Part shown: piece after piece, positions 40,355 through 50,213 of the stretch
How the letters are laid out: every line of letters begins with the position of its first letter
Position numbering within the stretch: position 1 is the first letter of the stretch
Notes under the pieces: model-generated
The model's input: the letters and a program-made list of their open reading frames with translations, nothing else
Told to the model about the DNA's origin: nothing
Databases searched by the model: none
Assembly: GCA_013399115.1 (NCBI GenBank)
Contig: VXAA01001112.1
Coordinates: forward strand, 9,147 to 73,146
Length of the DNA stretch: 64,000 nucleotides
DNA from: Anseranas semipalmata
Taxonomy: Eukaryota; Chordata; Aves; Anseriformes; Anseranatidae
Reading direction: 5' to 3'
Program-made: the position numbers and the translations under genes

Positions 40355-40745
40355 TGGCTGGAAATTTAAGGAGCAGCTGAGTGAGCTGGGTTTGTTAAGT
40401 CTGGAGAAGAGGAAGCTGAGGGGGAAGCCTCATCACTCACCACAGCTACCTGAAAGGAGGTTGCAGGGAGGTTATGTCAGTCTCTTTTCTCAGGTGACAA
40501 GTGACAGGACATGAGGAAACTCCATCAAGTTACACCAGGGAAGGTTTAGATTGGATATTAGGAAGAATTTCTTCAAGGAAAAGGCGGTAAGGCATTGGAA
40601 CAGGCAGGCCAGGGAGGGGGTGAAGTCTCCATCCCTGGAGGTATTTAAGAGACGTGTGGACATGGGCTAGTGATGGTAGGTCAGGTTGATGGTTGGACTT
40701 GGTCATCTCAAGGGTTTTTTCCAACCTAAATGATTGCATTCTATT
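40355..40745 (+). mobile_element. CR1 LINE 3' end fragment
   Basis: A forward CR1 3' fragment of about 390 bp. It begins in the CTGGGTTTGTTAAGTCTGGA block (CR1: [12 protein letters not shown]), passes through the TTAGATTGGATATTAGGAAG block and the CATCCCTGGAGGTATTTAAG block, and ends with TTGGTCATCTCAAGGG, TTCCAACCTAAATGATTG and one degraded ATTCTATT octamer. Frame breaks make it non-functional. Compared with the 41.9-kb copy it is more diverged and shorter. Confidence 0.9.
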
Positions 40746-41839
40746 TCAGCAGCTATTATGGCAGTAGCATTCTACATTTAACATTTCATTTTCACTTTTT
40801 AACCATGAGTAACTGTACTACTACTGAGGCACAGATAAAAATATTTTTCCTATTTTTGTGTTTTACTCTGCATATTTATCACTATTTATTCTCACTGTTT
40901 CATTTCACATTTCTCTCACTATTTTCTCAGTTAGAACCCAATAATTAACAGTTTTCTCACATTTCTTATTCAATTTCCTATTTTGTCTTCATATGGTCTC
41001 CTCATCTCTAATGAACACTTGGATTATTTTTCATCTGGATCAAACCACCCTGGAAAGAAAAGAAACTCTTCTTTAAGTGAAGTCACAGAGGCTATTCACG
41101 CAGACATGCCAGCTCATTCCTGAATCAAAATGCTGTCCAATAAATAAATAGCCAATTTTTAACTTCTATCAGCCAAGGGAAATATTCCAAGTACTTCAAA
41201 TAACTCTTCCAGACATGCTTAAATCAGCTATCTTTTCTATACACATAAAATTTTGTGCCACTTCTGCAGTAACTCTTACCTACAGTTGAAGTGCTGTTTT
41301 CTACCACACAACTCTGCAAATACTGAGCATCTCATTTTATTTTTTTAAGCCTTAAATTGCACAATTAGATTCATTAGAAAACTCTATGGAGTCCTAAGAG
41401 TTTTGCACCTGGCTCACTGAGTAACAATACATTCTTTAAGACATTAAAATGTTCTGACAACAAGGATACCTGAATTTCAACAAGAAATTGGTATCTGAGT
41501 CCTTAGAGAAATATTCTCCTTTTGAGTACTGTGAGGAAATAAGATGATTTAATAAGGGATCCTATTTCTAATATTTTTCATTACCTCCAACTCAATTCTA
41601 CAACATGAATGGTTGATTGGCAGGGGGAGCAATCCAAACAGTAGTAAGAAACTATTTTTTCTTAGTCCAGTGTGAACACAAGAAAACAGACCAGCAGAAC
41701 AGTATGCAATTTCAATCTGTGTGTGGATAAAAGGGTTGCACATCATTATTCTTCCTTGCAACAGTGCAAAAAAGTTCCAATATAGGGATCAAGCAAACAA
41801 TTTCATCCCATCTGTCTAAAAAATAGAAAACCGGGTCTT
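40746..41839. other. Intergenic DNA between two CR1 fragments
   Basis: AT-rich sequence with no gene, RNA or transposon that I can recognise. Confidence 0.55.
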
Positions 41840-41897
41840 GTAGAAAGGTATAGCAGTGTAGAAAAGTAGAAATGTAGTACGTAGAAAGGTATAACAG
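41840..41897 (+). repeat. 17-bp direct repeat, two copies 41 bp apart
   Basis: GTAGAAAGGTATARCAG occurs at 41840-41856 and 41881-41897, with one difference. The sequence between them contains a third, partial GTAGAAA unit. It lies directly before the palindrome at the CR1 5' junction. Confidence 0.85.
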
Positions 41898-41921
41898 GGG
41901 TTTATTTTTAAAATAAACCCC
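41897..41921. repeat. 25-bp near-perfect palindrome at a CR1 5' junction
   Basis: GGGGTTTATTTT (41897-41908), a single T, then its reverse complement AAAATAAACCCC (41910-41921): a 12-bp stem around one base. It lies about 10 bp before the recognisable start of the CR1 copy. A 9-base direct repeat CCCCTCACT links the palindrome side (41918-41926) with the CR1 side (41937-41945). Confidence 0.9.
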
Positions 41922-41930
41922 TCACTCAAA

Positions 41931-42440
41931 TTTTGGCCCCTCACTACAAGAAGGACATGGAGGTGCTCGAGAGAGTCCAGAGAAGGGCAACGAAGCTGGT
42001 GAGGGGTCTCGAGAACAAGTCTTACGAGGTACGGCTGAGGGAGCTGGGGTTGTTCAGCCTGGAGAAGAGGAGGCTCAGGGGTGACCTTATCGCTCTCTAC
42101 AGGTACCTTAAAGGAGGCTGTAGTGAGGTAGGGATTGGTCTCTTCTCCCACGTGCCTGGTGACAGGACGAGGGGGAACGGGCTAAAGTTGCGTCAGGGGA
42201 GGTTTAGGTTGAATATTAGGAAAAACTTCTTTACCGAAAGGGTAGTTAGGCATTGGAATGGGCTGCCCAGGGAAGTGGTTGAGTCACCATCCCTGGAGGT
42301 CTTTAAAAGACGTTTAGATGTTGAGCTTAGAGATATGGTTTAGTGTGGGCCTTGTTAGAGTTAGGTCAGAGGTTGGACTAGGTGATCTTGGAGGTCTCTT
42401 CCAACCTGAACGATTCTGCGATTCTGTGTGATTCTGTGAA
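41931..42440 (+). mobile_element. CR1 LINE 3' end, best preserved copy in the window
   Basis: A forward, 5'-truncated CR1 copy of about 510 bp. A frame of about 136 codons (41933-42343) is open and encodes the C-terminal end of the CR1 polyprotein, including [53 protein letters not shown] and [20 protein letters not shown]. The open frame and close fit to the remembered consensus suggest a younger insertion than the other copies. The 3' end has TTGGACTAGGTGATCTTGGA, TTCCAACCTGAACGATTC and three imperfect GATTCTGT octamers (42410-42438). It lacks the catalytic region, so it cannot move by itself. Confidence 0.95.
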
Positions 42441-44975
42441 ATGTTAGTATGTTTCCAATAAGCTTGTAATTTTAAGACCCAGTTCTTCCCCTCTCTCTCT
42501 GCCAGTTTTGTTAATTGTTAGTCATGTTCTTTATCTGCTGGTTTTCAACCCCTTACAAGCAATGTCTGCAAGTAACATTTACAAGATTTTACCTATAAAC
42601 ATTTGCTGGAAAGTTAAATTAAAACCCCAACTTTCATTCTGAAAGTAAAAGTAGCATGGTTTCAATAGCCAATGCTGGAAAAGAAATACGGAAGGAGTGG
42701 TTTCACTAGCGATCTGTGTTTTAACCGGTCCATCATTTTAAGCATTTCCATGAATTTAATAACAGCACCAATATCAAATATTCTGAACTTAATATAATAA
42801 ATGAATGGTGATCACATTACCCAGTTTAAAAAATTGCTTTACATAATGTAATCACTTACTTGCTCTAATTTAATTTCACTTTACATCATTTAATAAATGA
42901 ATGCCGATCATTTGGCATAATTGAATAAGTAGTTCAGCTCATTCTCTATACTTCTTAGATCACAACATAGGCCGCTTTTTGTCATCTTCCAGGATGGTAT
43001 TGCAAGATTTAAGAGTTGAGTCTCACCTCTCCTCTCAGCTTCTTTATTACCTATTGTAATTCCACTATGCAGGAAGGAACTTAGCCCAACCCTGCAGGCT
43101 GATTTTTTTGAAAGAATTACTTGAACCTGAGAATCTAAATCCCAGAAGTTCTAGACACTCTTCAGTTTCCTGTGAAGTCAATGAGTCCAGATAACACAAT
43201 GGATTTCCCCATCTTCTCTCCAAGGTAGGCATGGAAGTGTTTAGATGTATATTTTAAACACCGAAATGCAGAAAACTGCAGAAGAATTTATGAGGATACC
43301 TGGAATTCAGTGCAGGACTTCAACAAATGAGGTCCCAAAGTCCACCACCTCAGTATCACCATGTTTTGGAGTGAACAGCTTGTGATCACACAGGAAACTG
43401 TGAAGACGAATGGATGAATCTGTCCCAGACTAACAGCCTAGTAATATTACTCCTCTGTAAATTAAAAACGTTATATGTAGGTGCAAGTTAGCAAGGAAAT
43501 CTCGTTTGTCCATGTACCACAGGCTATATGAAGATCTGAGGCCAGGTCTCATCTAGTATAAGCTGCTTCAGTTCTGCCAGTATCAGAGAAGGTGAAGAAC
43601 TTCTCTACTTGGAGATTGTGCATGCAGACACACCTTCCTAGATGTCCTAGAACAGCTTTCTGTGTGGACAGACCTAGTCCAAACGACGTGGATGGGAAAC
43701 TCAAAATAGAAATGTTTGGGAAGAGCTTCCACTTTTCCCAGTGTACTTTCCCCAAGTACTTAAATCCTAAACTCACTTCTACTAGCCAGAAATCAGTTAT
43801 GGTGTGCCCGAGGATCTAGTAAATAGCAATCTCAGACTCCTGGTACCTGTTAATGTCTGTAATGGCTTTTTAAAGACAACAACAGAGCAAAAAGCCTGAA
43901 GGGCCGGATTAAAAGGTTGCATTGTTTAAATAGCTGACTGAGTTCATCATTCTTTGAAACGGATTTTCTCAGACGCTATTTTTTTTTTTTTTTTTAACTT
44001 GTAAGCCAACAAAGCATCAAAACTTGTTTCATTAATGTAGGTGCAAACCTCATGCCTTCATTTACAAAGCTGAATTCTGGTGAATCTTTATAGAAAGTAA
44101 CACTTAAATCATGGTAAGATATTAACAGTTTGAAGTCTAATAAAAAAAGCATAATGACTGCTTCTGTTGAATTTTCAGAAGACACACCAGTTGACTTGAC
44201 TCAAAGAAGAGATAGATGAGAGATTTCCTATATGCAACTATCCTGGACATTTCCAATGGTTTACAGCTACCATTTGAAGATTCTTAAACAGAAAGAAAAT
44301 TTTTGGAAAGAAATCATAACTCATGCAGTGGCCATTTTCATCTTTTTCATCTGATCCAAGTTTATGTAGGTCACAAAAGCATTCTAAGTATGTTTCTTAC
44401 AATTATTTGCTCATTGCTACAAGATGAATGCCAATCTTTTGACTTATTGTCATAGAAGACTCCATAACAATATTTGTACACAATCTGCAAATACACATAC
44501 TTATACACATGAATTACATATGGTATATTCAAGTAACCTCTCCGAAACACACACAGGTAGTTTTGGAAAATATTTTCGCTAGGAATACATATAGAACAGT
44601 GACAAGAATTGAAAGGAATACATGAATGGGTTGATTTAAGGATTTCTTATTTCTCCTAGGTTCTCTCCTCAGCTACAGTCTCCTGCCTTCATCTTTCAAG
44701 CCTTAAGCAAAAGACTAATCTTTTTTCCTCAAAGCAACAGTATAATTAAAAAAAAAAAAAAAAAACTTACTGATCATTTAGCTCTAGTAACATTAAGAAG
44801 ATACCTTGTGTTGACTTGTTTCACTCATGCAACTTTCTTCTTTTTCAGCATCCCCACCTGGATTTAATGCTGGCTTCACACAAATTTTGTGCCAGGTGAG
44901 TAAAACCATCTTCCTGCAGTTTAAGGTGTGAAACTGCAAATACATGTTCACTCCTCATTACAAAACTAACTTCCA
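42441..44975. other. Intergenic DNA, no recognisable gene
   Basis: AT-rich sequence without a supported gene. It contains a poly-T run at 43979-43995 and a poly-A run of 18 at 44748-44765. The frames at 43549-43819 overlap on both strands and have no domain. Confidence 0.55.
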
Positions 44976-45496
44976 TGGTTGTGGTTTAAACCCAGCAGGC
45001 AGCTCAGCACCATGCAGCCACTCACTCCCTGCACCAGGATGGAGGAGAGAATCGGAAAGGTAAAAGTGTGAGGAATCATGGGTTGAGATAAAGACAGTTT
45101 AATAAGTAATAAAGAAATAAATAAACAAGTGATATAAAAAGTTGTTGGTCACCACCAATGGTCCAATGCCCAGCCAGTCTCCAGGCAGCAGCAGCCCTGG
45201 TAAACTTCTCCCTACATTTTATTACTGAGCATGACACCACAAGGTATGGGACATCCCTTTGGTCCCTTTGGGCCAGCTGTGCTGGCTGTGTCCCCTCCCA
45301 GCTCCTGGTGCACCCCCAGCCCCTCACTGGTGGGGCAGCACCAGAAGCTGGAAGGGCCTTGGCTCTGTGTAAGCACCGCTCTGCAACAACTAAACATCCG
45401 TGTGTTATCAAGACAGTTTTCATCACTAAACCAAAATGTAGCACCATAGGAGCTACTATGAAGAAAGTTAACTCTACAGCAGCCAAACCCAGTATA
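44976..45496 (-). mobile_element. Avian endogenous retrovirus LTR, antisense, probably solo
   Basis: A near-complete LTR of about 520 bp in reverse orientation, of a common avian ERV class. Read on the minus strand it starts near a degraded version of the TGTCCTGGTTTCAGC-type 5' end (45480-45496). It continues through the U3 block, including GGGAGGGGACACAGCCAGC (about 45285-45303) and CATGCTCAGTAATAAAATG (about 45216-45234), where a TATA box would be expected but is decayed. Next come the ATTAAA poly-A signal variant (45098-45103) and TTATCTCAACCCATGA (45076-45091), ending in GGTTTAAACCACAACCA (44976-44992). No viral gene flanks it on either side, as expected for a solo LTR left by recombination. 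Frames that cross it (45076-45574) translate LTR sequence only. Confidence 0.85.
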
Positions 45497-47435
45497 GTGG
45501 TGTATCAGAGCAACACTGACATAATTAAACTCACTGTAGGAACTTACTGCTCTTCAACAAAACTACATATCTAAGTAGAAAACCAGGTTATGTTTCCACA
45601 GTGAGTTACTGTATACAACAGGCATTAATAGAATGCACAGTTTCTTGAAGATAGTTATTTTCTTTAAAAAAAAAAGTAAAAGGGAGTCCTCAGGATAAAA
45701 ACTGATTTCTGACACCTAAAAATATTAACAAAAGATGACACAGTCTTTCACCTTCAATGTTTCAGTCATCAACTAAAGGTCAACTTGGTAACATGCTGGC
45801 TCTCAGACATGTGCTCTGAAAATGTTCCATCGCTTTGTAAGAGCCATTTGGCTCAAGGGACAATCACGGACAATAGGATTTCTTCCTGATGTTTGAAGCA
45901 GCAGCTGCCAGCTATTGGCAAAGGCCTTACTGTTGATGTTGCTCTAAAGAAAATACCTTGGGGTTGGGAGGCCAGAGGCACGGGGACAGACACTTAGCTG
46001 TTGCACATAATCTTCTAGCTGGTGGGGATGATACAACTTGACTTCTAAGAAAAAAAAAAACATATGGCATAATACTATGACCTCCTTGTTCATTACACAG
46101 GCAAAAGCAAACAAAACCAAACCTTACCAGACTACCAAACCTATAATTTCTGGTTTTAATTAAAGAGTAACTTTAAGCAATTTAACAATACCTCTGGGGT
46201 GCAGGTAGGACAGTCTTCTGGCACCTCCTAGCAAAGCCCAGAGCTTTCTACTTTGCGTTTGTGATACAGAATTTAATTTTAAACTGAAAAGACAATAGAT
46301 GTGATGAGGGCCACTCATAATTCCAGAAGCTGGATTATGTTCTGCTCAGAGTTAAAACAAGTCAACATTCAGCATAAGGAAAACAATGGGGGGGGGGGGG
46401 NACAGACAGAAAGACCAACACGCAGACAGAAAGACAAAGAAACAGTATAATTTCAACATGCTCACCATCTGGAAAGGTGAAGGAGTCAGAAAGCAGCAAT
46501 CAATTTCAAAACAGCCATGTTGTAAAGCTGCAGCCAGTTCTCTCTGCCAAGTTCAGTGGTTCAGTCCAAGAGAGGCGTACTGGAAAAAGGTTGTTGAAGG
46601 ACTGCAGTGACGACTTTCATCTGCAAGCGTTAATTTTGCCTTTCTGACTGATACCTTTTAAGAAGGCAGACATCACAATGAAATCATCAATTCACACATG
46701 GAAAATATGGATTTCAGAGTACTCTGTAAAAGAGTAATCACGGGATATATTTCCAGCTTTGAACATCAGTTTCTTCCCTTCAAACCAGAGCAACAAAATT
46801 TCTGGAAGTATCAAGTGTAAGTCACCTGCTGCCTGCAGAGCTGCTCTTTTATACAGATGATGGAAAAGATCTGGAAATCCTTTCAGAATGAAGCATCCAA
46901 TGGATATATTGCACTGGTACCCAAGAACTTATGTATCTTACAGCACAGAAATAGATTACAGTTGCTTAAAAATGACATTGTTTAATTTTTAAAAGAAGTT
47001 ACTCCTATACAGAAGTAATTATTCAGAATAAAAGTGCCCGTGTCAACACAGCAGAAAGGGTTAATAAATCTATTGTTTTGTCTAGTGACTCTCCACAGAC
47101 AACCATTTCTGTAGTAATGCATCTCATAGTAATTTTCTCATGCATCTTCACACACTCCCTTTTGTTTGTACTAGGTTTAGGATCACCAAATCTGATCTTC
47201 CTGAGGGACGTCTACTAACATAGGAAAAATCTAGGGACATCTAGCATGCAGAAAAACAAAATTGATTCCTAAAAAGCCCTTTCTTACAGTTAACTCCCAG
47301 AGATGTTGTCGTGTGTCGTCCCCCCCCAACCCCATTTTGTAATTATCTTATTCTCTTAGTATGGTAAGAATAGAGTAAACCATGAACGATCCAGCCTTTT
47401 AGCAGACTGGAGAGGAGGTGAGGACATCCACATCA
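45497..47435. other. Intergenic DNA with a poly-G tract
   Basis: No supported gene. The poly-G/N tract at 46388-46401 lies here. Confidence 0.55.
46388..46401 (+). repeat. Poly-G tract ending in an N
   Basis: Thirteen G residues and an unresolved base at 46401. The true length is uncertain. Confidence 0.95.
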
Positions 47436-47514
47436 GTAATTCTCTCTAACCACCTTGAAATTGTTTCTTTTCCACTTGCTAGTGAAAAATATGGTCATTT
47501 CCCATTCTTTAAGC

Positions 47515-47760
47515 TCAGAACCTAGGAAGGAGGAGGTTGTAAGTGATAAGAAGTGATCTGAGAAGAAAAATATCCCCCTTAAGAAAGCGAGGTGGTAAAA
47601 GGGCACCATATTCACTCCACTCTTCCACCATCCTTTCCTCAAACTCCATTTCTTCCTGAGCCAGTTTCTGCCACTTCAGTTTCATTGCCTCTCTAATGTC
47701 ACAGCAATACCTTTGCATCACAAAACATTTATGTGCCAGGGTAACACATAGCCATAAAAA
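47515..47760 (-). pseudogene. Coding-like fragment of unknown origin
   Basis: A minus-strand frame is open here and has an unusually protein-like, charged and helical composition: YCCDIREAMKLKWQKLAQEE, then MEFEERMVEEWSEYGALLPP. Such Glu/Lys/Trp-rich sequence is unlike the translated AT-rich DNA around it. I do not recognise the family. No convincing splice sites bracket it, the frame closes on both sides, and a second frame opens downstream (47433-47642), which could mean a frameshift. It may be a decayed retrocopy fragment, an exon with splice sites I cannot judge, or chance. Confidence 0.25.
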
Positions 47761-49367
47761 CCCAACTGCAGTGCTTAAGTAGATGGAATCATTTCACTGC
47801 CACATGCATCCAATGTCAGGCAAACTGGAAGAAACGGTTTCTTCTATTACGTTACCTAAAGACACAGCTGTTTGCCTCTTGCTTTGGAAGATTCCTTTCT
47901 GAGAAGAATTGCTCACTGCTAATGAAGTAGTTACTTTCCTTTATCTAAATCAATGTTGTTTGTTTTCTAATATGAAGCAGCCCTGCAGTATATTTCAACC
48001 TTTAGTTTCCACATAGTTATTAATAAGCTTGCAAGAGCTGACCTATGTCCTCTGATTTTTTTTTTTTCTGCCACCCATGAAAACAATTATCTGGTGATTC
48101 AGGGTCCGAAGTTTGCCATAAAGTACCTGCCATTTGTTATAGTGTTTAAAAGTGATAATGACCTAGCTGTTACTGAAAGTGCTAGGGCAGTTGCCCAATC
48201 CCATGGCTGTCAGGACAAAAGGGCTTCCCTCATTCCCAGCCTAGTAAAGCCTAACAGGGTACTGCTGTAGGACCTGGAGATTACCCACATACAGCAATGA
48301 ATGCAGCTTGTGCCGCTCCCATTTGCCTGCCCAGCCAGTGGCAAGGCTGAGAGCATTTCCCAGACACACACATACAAATACGCACAACCACGCACCGCAC
48401 AGCGCCTGTAGCACAGAGCCTTTACCAGCACCTTCCTGAGCACCAGCAGCACTCACACAGGCAAGAGCGTGGGCAGCCCACACACTGGCACTTTACCCCT
48501 TTACCACATACAGAATAGAACAAGACCCACAAAACCGGGCAAGAAGAGGTTTTAGTAAGAGGGCAGGACAGATATGTACACCTAACAGAAAGCAGCCTAT
48601 TCCTCCTATCATTCAAGCATACATAAGACCCCCACATAACTTTTCATGAAAGGAGAATTGACTCACTCCTAGCTTTGGCACAGAATACAAACATTCTTCC
48701 TTCTCTTCATTAACTTCAGAACACGTAAACTCAGCTCCTGTGCAGCTACTGAGATAACTATACCTCCTGCTGTATGTCTTCTTACTATTTACTTTGCTGC
48801 CGTCAACCCTATCTTCTTTATTTAGTTTGCAGCATTGCACCACTTTAGGAAATATTATTTACTTTTACTGAAAAAAATAGTTTTTAAAAGCATTTGAAGA
48901 AAAAAAACATTGATCTTTATCAGAAGGGCTTCTTTAAGAAATACAAAAAGGTTAAATACAACTTTGAAAGAGGAGGAATCTGCTTTTTAATCGCATTTCA
49001 AGATTCTCACAGAGTAAGACTTATTCTGAAAGTTCAGTTCAAGACCTCAAAACATCCTCACACATCCTGAGCAAGCCATACCTCTACCTACTCTGCTCGC
49101 TCACACTAGTTTCAGCACATGCTGAAGAATGCCCCCCCACTCCCTGGTGGGACTTCCAGCAATGAAATTTTTCAGATGTTGAACGATAACCAGAGGAAGA
49201 CTGATTTTATATTGTAACATTAAAAAAAAAACAGCAATGATCAATTTGTTTGATTTATATGCAAATACATATATTTTAAAAGTTTTCTTTCAATGCAACT
49301 ACCGAGGGGTACAAAAGCAAGAAAGCCTGCAGCAGATTCAGCAATGCTGCCAGTGCCTGTAGACCTA
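47761..49367. other. 3' flank of the tetraspanin gene; possible 3' UTR at its right end
   Basis: No independent gene. As the tetraspanin gene runs leftward, the right-hand part of this stretch would be its 3' UTR. Candidate minus-strand poly-A signals are ATTAAA at 48986-48991 and AATAAA at 48817-48822. A poly-T run (poly-A on the minus strand) lies at about 48056-48068, roughly 1.3 kb beyond the stop codon; it may be unrelated. Minus-strand frames at 48210-48637 are Cys-rich but have no domain. Confidence 0.45.
48817..48822 (-). promoter_or_regulatory. Candidate polyadenylation signal (AATAAA, minus strand)
   Basis: The first canonical AATAAA on the minus strand after the tetraspanin stop codon, about 550 bases downstream. 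Such hexamers are frequent in AT-rich DNA, so this is only a candidate. A variant ATTAAA lies nearer at 48986-48991. Confidence 0.25.
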
Positions 49368-50213
49368 TCAGAAGGTAGAGGAGTCCAGAATCCGGAGGTC
49401 ATGGAAAGGCTGATGTCTCATGAGGATGCCATTGCTGGCACCAGCCAACAGCTCTAAGACACTTAGCACAGTACAGCAACAAAACAAGTAGAGCATGGCA
49501 AAACGCAACTGGTCTTCCAGCTTCCTTAAACAGCCCTCTGGAAAAAGCTGCTCCAGCTGGTGTAAGTCACCCTTGCAATGAGAATACTTCTCCTTACAAC
49601 AGCTTCTAGGGACATGAGCTTTTTCAGCTGACAGATGCCAAGAAGCAGCCGCTGACTTTAGCCAGTCCGTGTAGTTCTGGACCCCACAGCAGCGCAGCTT
49701 CCTCTGAACCGCATCCACAGCCCTGCTGCCAGGAGCATGGGCGTGTGTCCCATTGTACTGGTAGAAGAGGTGACCCATCGTGCTCTTCAGCTCAGATGAC
49801 ATCTGAATGGAATAGAACTGTGCCAGAACTGCTGAAGACGCTTGCAGACAAAGAAGGATAAGCAGCAAGTGCATGAGAGCCCCTTGCTGATAGCGGGAGC
49901 TCTTTGCAGAAAGAGAAACAGCCAAAATACCAGTAGGTAGCAGTACAAATGCAGCTACAACAGCCAGCCAGCCAGGGAGAGACAAGAAAGACTCCTGAAA
50001 GAAATACTTGTAGTTCTTGCATATCAGGATCACAAAAAATCCACCAAAGCCCAGAGCTGCTGCGCTGCCCCAGAACAAAAAACCAAGGAACATCAGCAGA
50101 GAGCGAGCAAAATTCCTGAGCCAGGAGTCCTCATAGCCCCACAGAGATACAACCACAGCTCTAACTCTCCTCATTGTGCTTACCCCTAGCAGCCCAACCC
50201 TCACCACCACCAT
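49368..50213 (-). CDS. Tetraspanin, TSPAN3-like, intronless (probable retrogene)
   Basis: An uninterrupted 281-codon frame encoding a four-pass membrane protein of the tetraspanin family, whose members organise membrane microdomains with integrins and other partners. Predicted helices: about 39-64, 82-104, 111-134 and 238-259. The large extracellular loop (135-237) keeps the diagnostic CCG (175-177), CC at 205-206, C213 and C228, giving the six-cysteine pattern of TSPAN3. The block YNGT...SRAVDAVQRKL.CCGVQNYTDW closely resembles TSPAN3. N154 and N180 lie in N-glycosylation sequons. Oddities: no introns, although vertebrate tetraspanin genes normally have several; no Cys-rich motif in the loop after helix 2; the usual Asn of helix 1 is Gly; the C-terminus does not resemble TSPAN3. 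Met1 has a good start context (A at -3, G at +4). Met14 (50172-50174) also has A at -3 and would give 268 residues, nearer the family's roughly 250. No neighbouring gene. Family assignment is firm, subfamily likely, expression unproven. Confidence 0.85.
   Translation of the reverse strand: MVVVRVGLLGVSTMRRVRAVVVSLWGYEDSWLRNFARSLLMFLGFLFWGSAAALGFGGFFVILICKNYKYFFQESFLSLPGWLAVVAAFVLLPTGILAVSLSAKSSRYQQGALMHLLLILLCLQASSAVLAQFYSIQMSSELKSTMGHLFYQYNGTHAHAPGSRAVDAVQRKLRCCGVQNYTDWLKSAAASWHLSAEKAHVPRSCCKEKYSHCKGDLHQLEQLFPEGCLRKLEDQLRFAMLYLFCCCTVLSVLELLAGASNGILMRHQPFHDLRILDSSTF

Noticed and set aside
41933..42343. 136-codon open frame as a host gene
   Set aside because: It is the C-terminal piece of the CR1 polyprotein, 5'-truncated and without catalytic motifs.
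45076..45574. Frames of 136 and 138 codons on opposite strands
   Set aside because: They cross the antisense ERV LTR, which is non-coding; the openness follows from its base composition.
48210..48637. Cys-rich minus-strand frames downstream of the tetraspanin
   Set aside because: No ordered cysteine pattern of a known secreted family; they more likely lie in the 3' flank of the tetraspanin gene.
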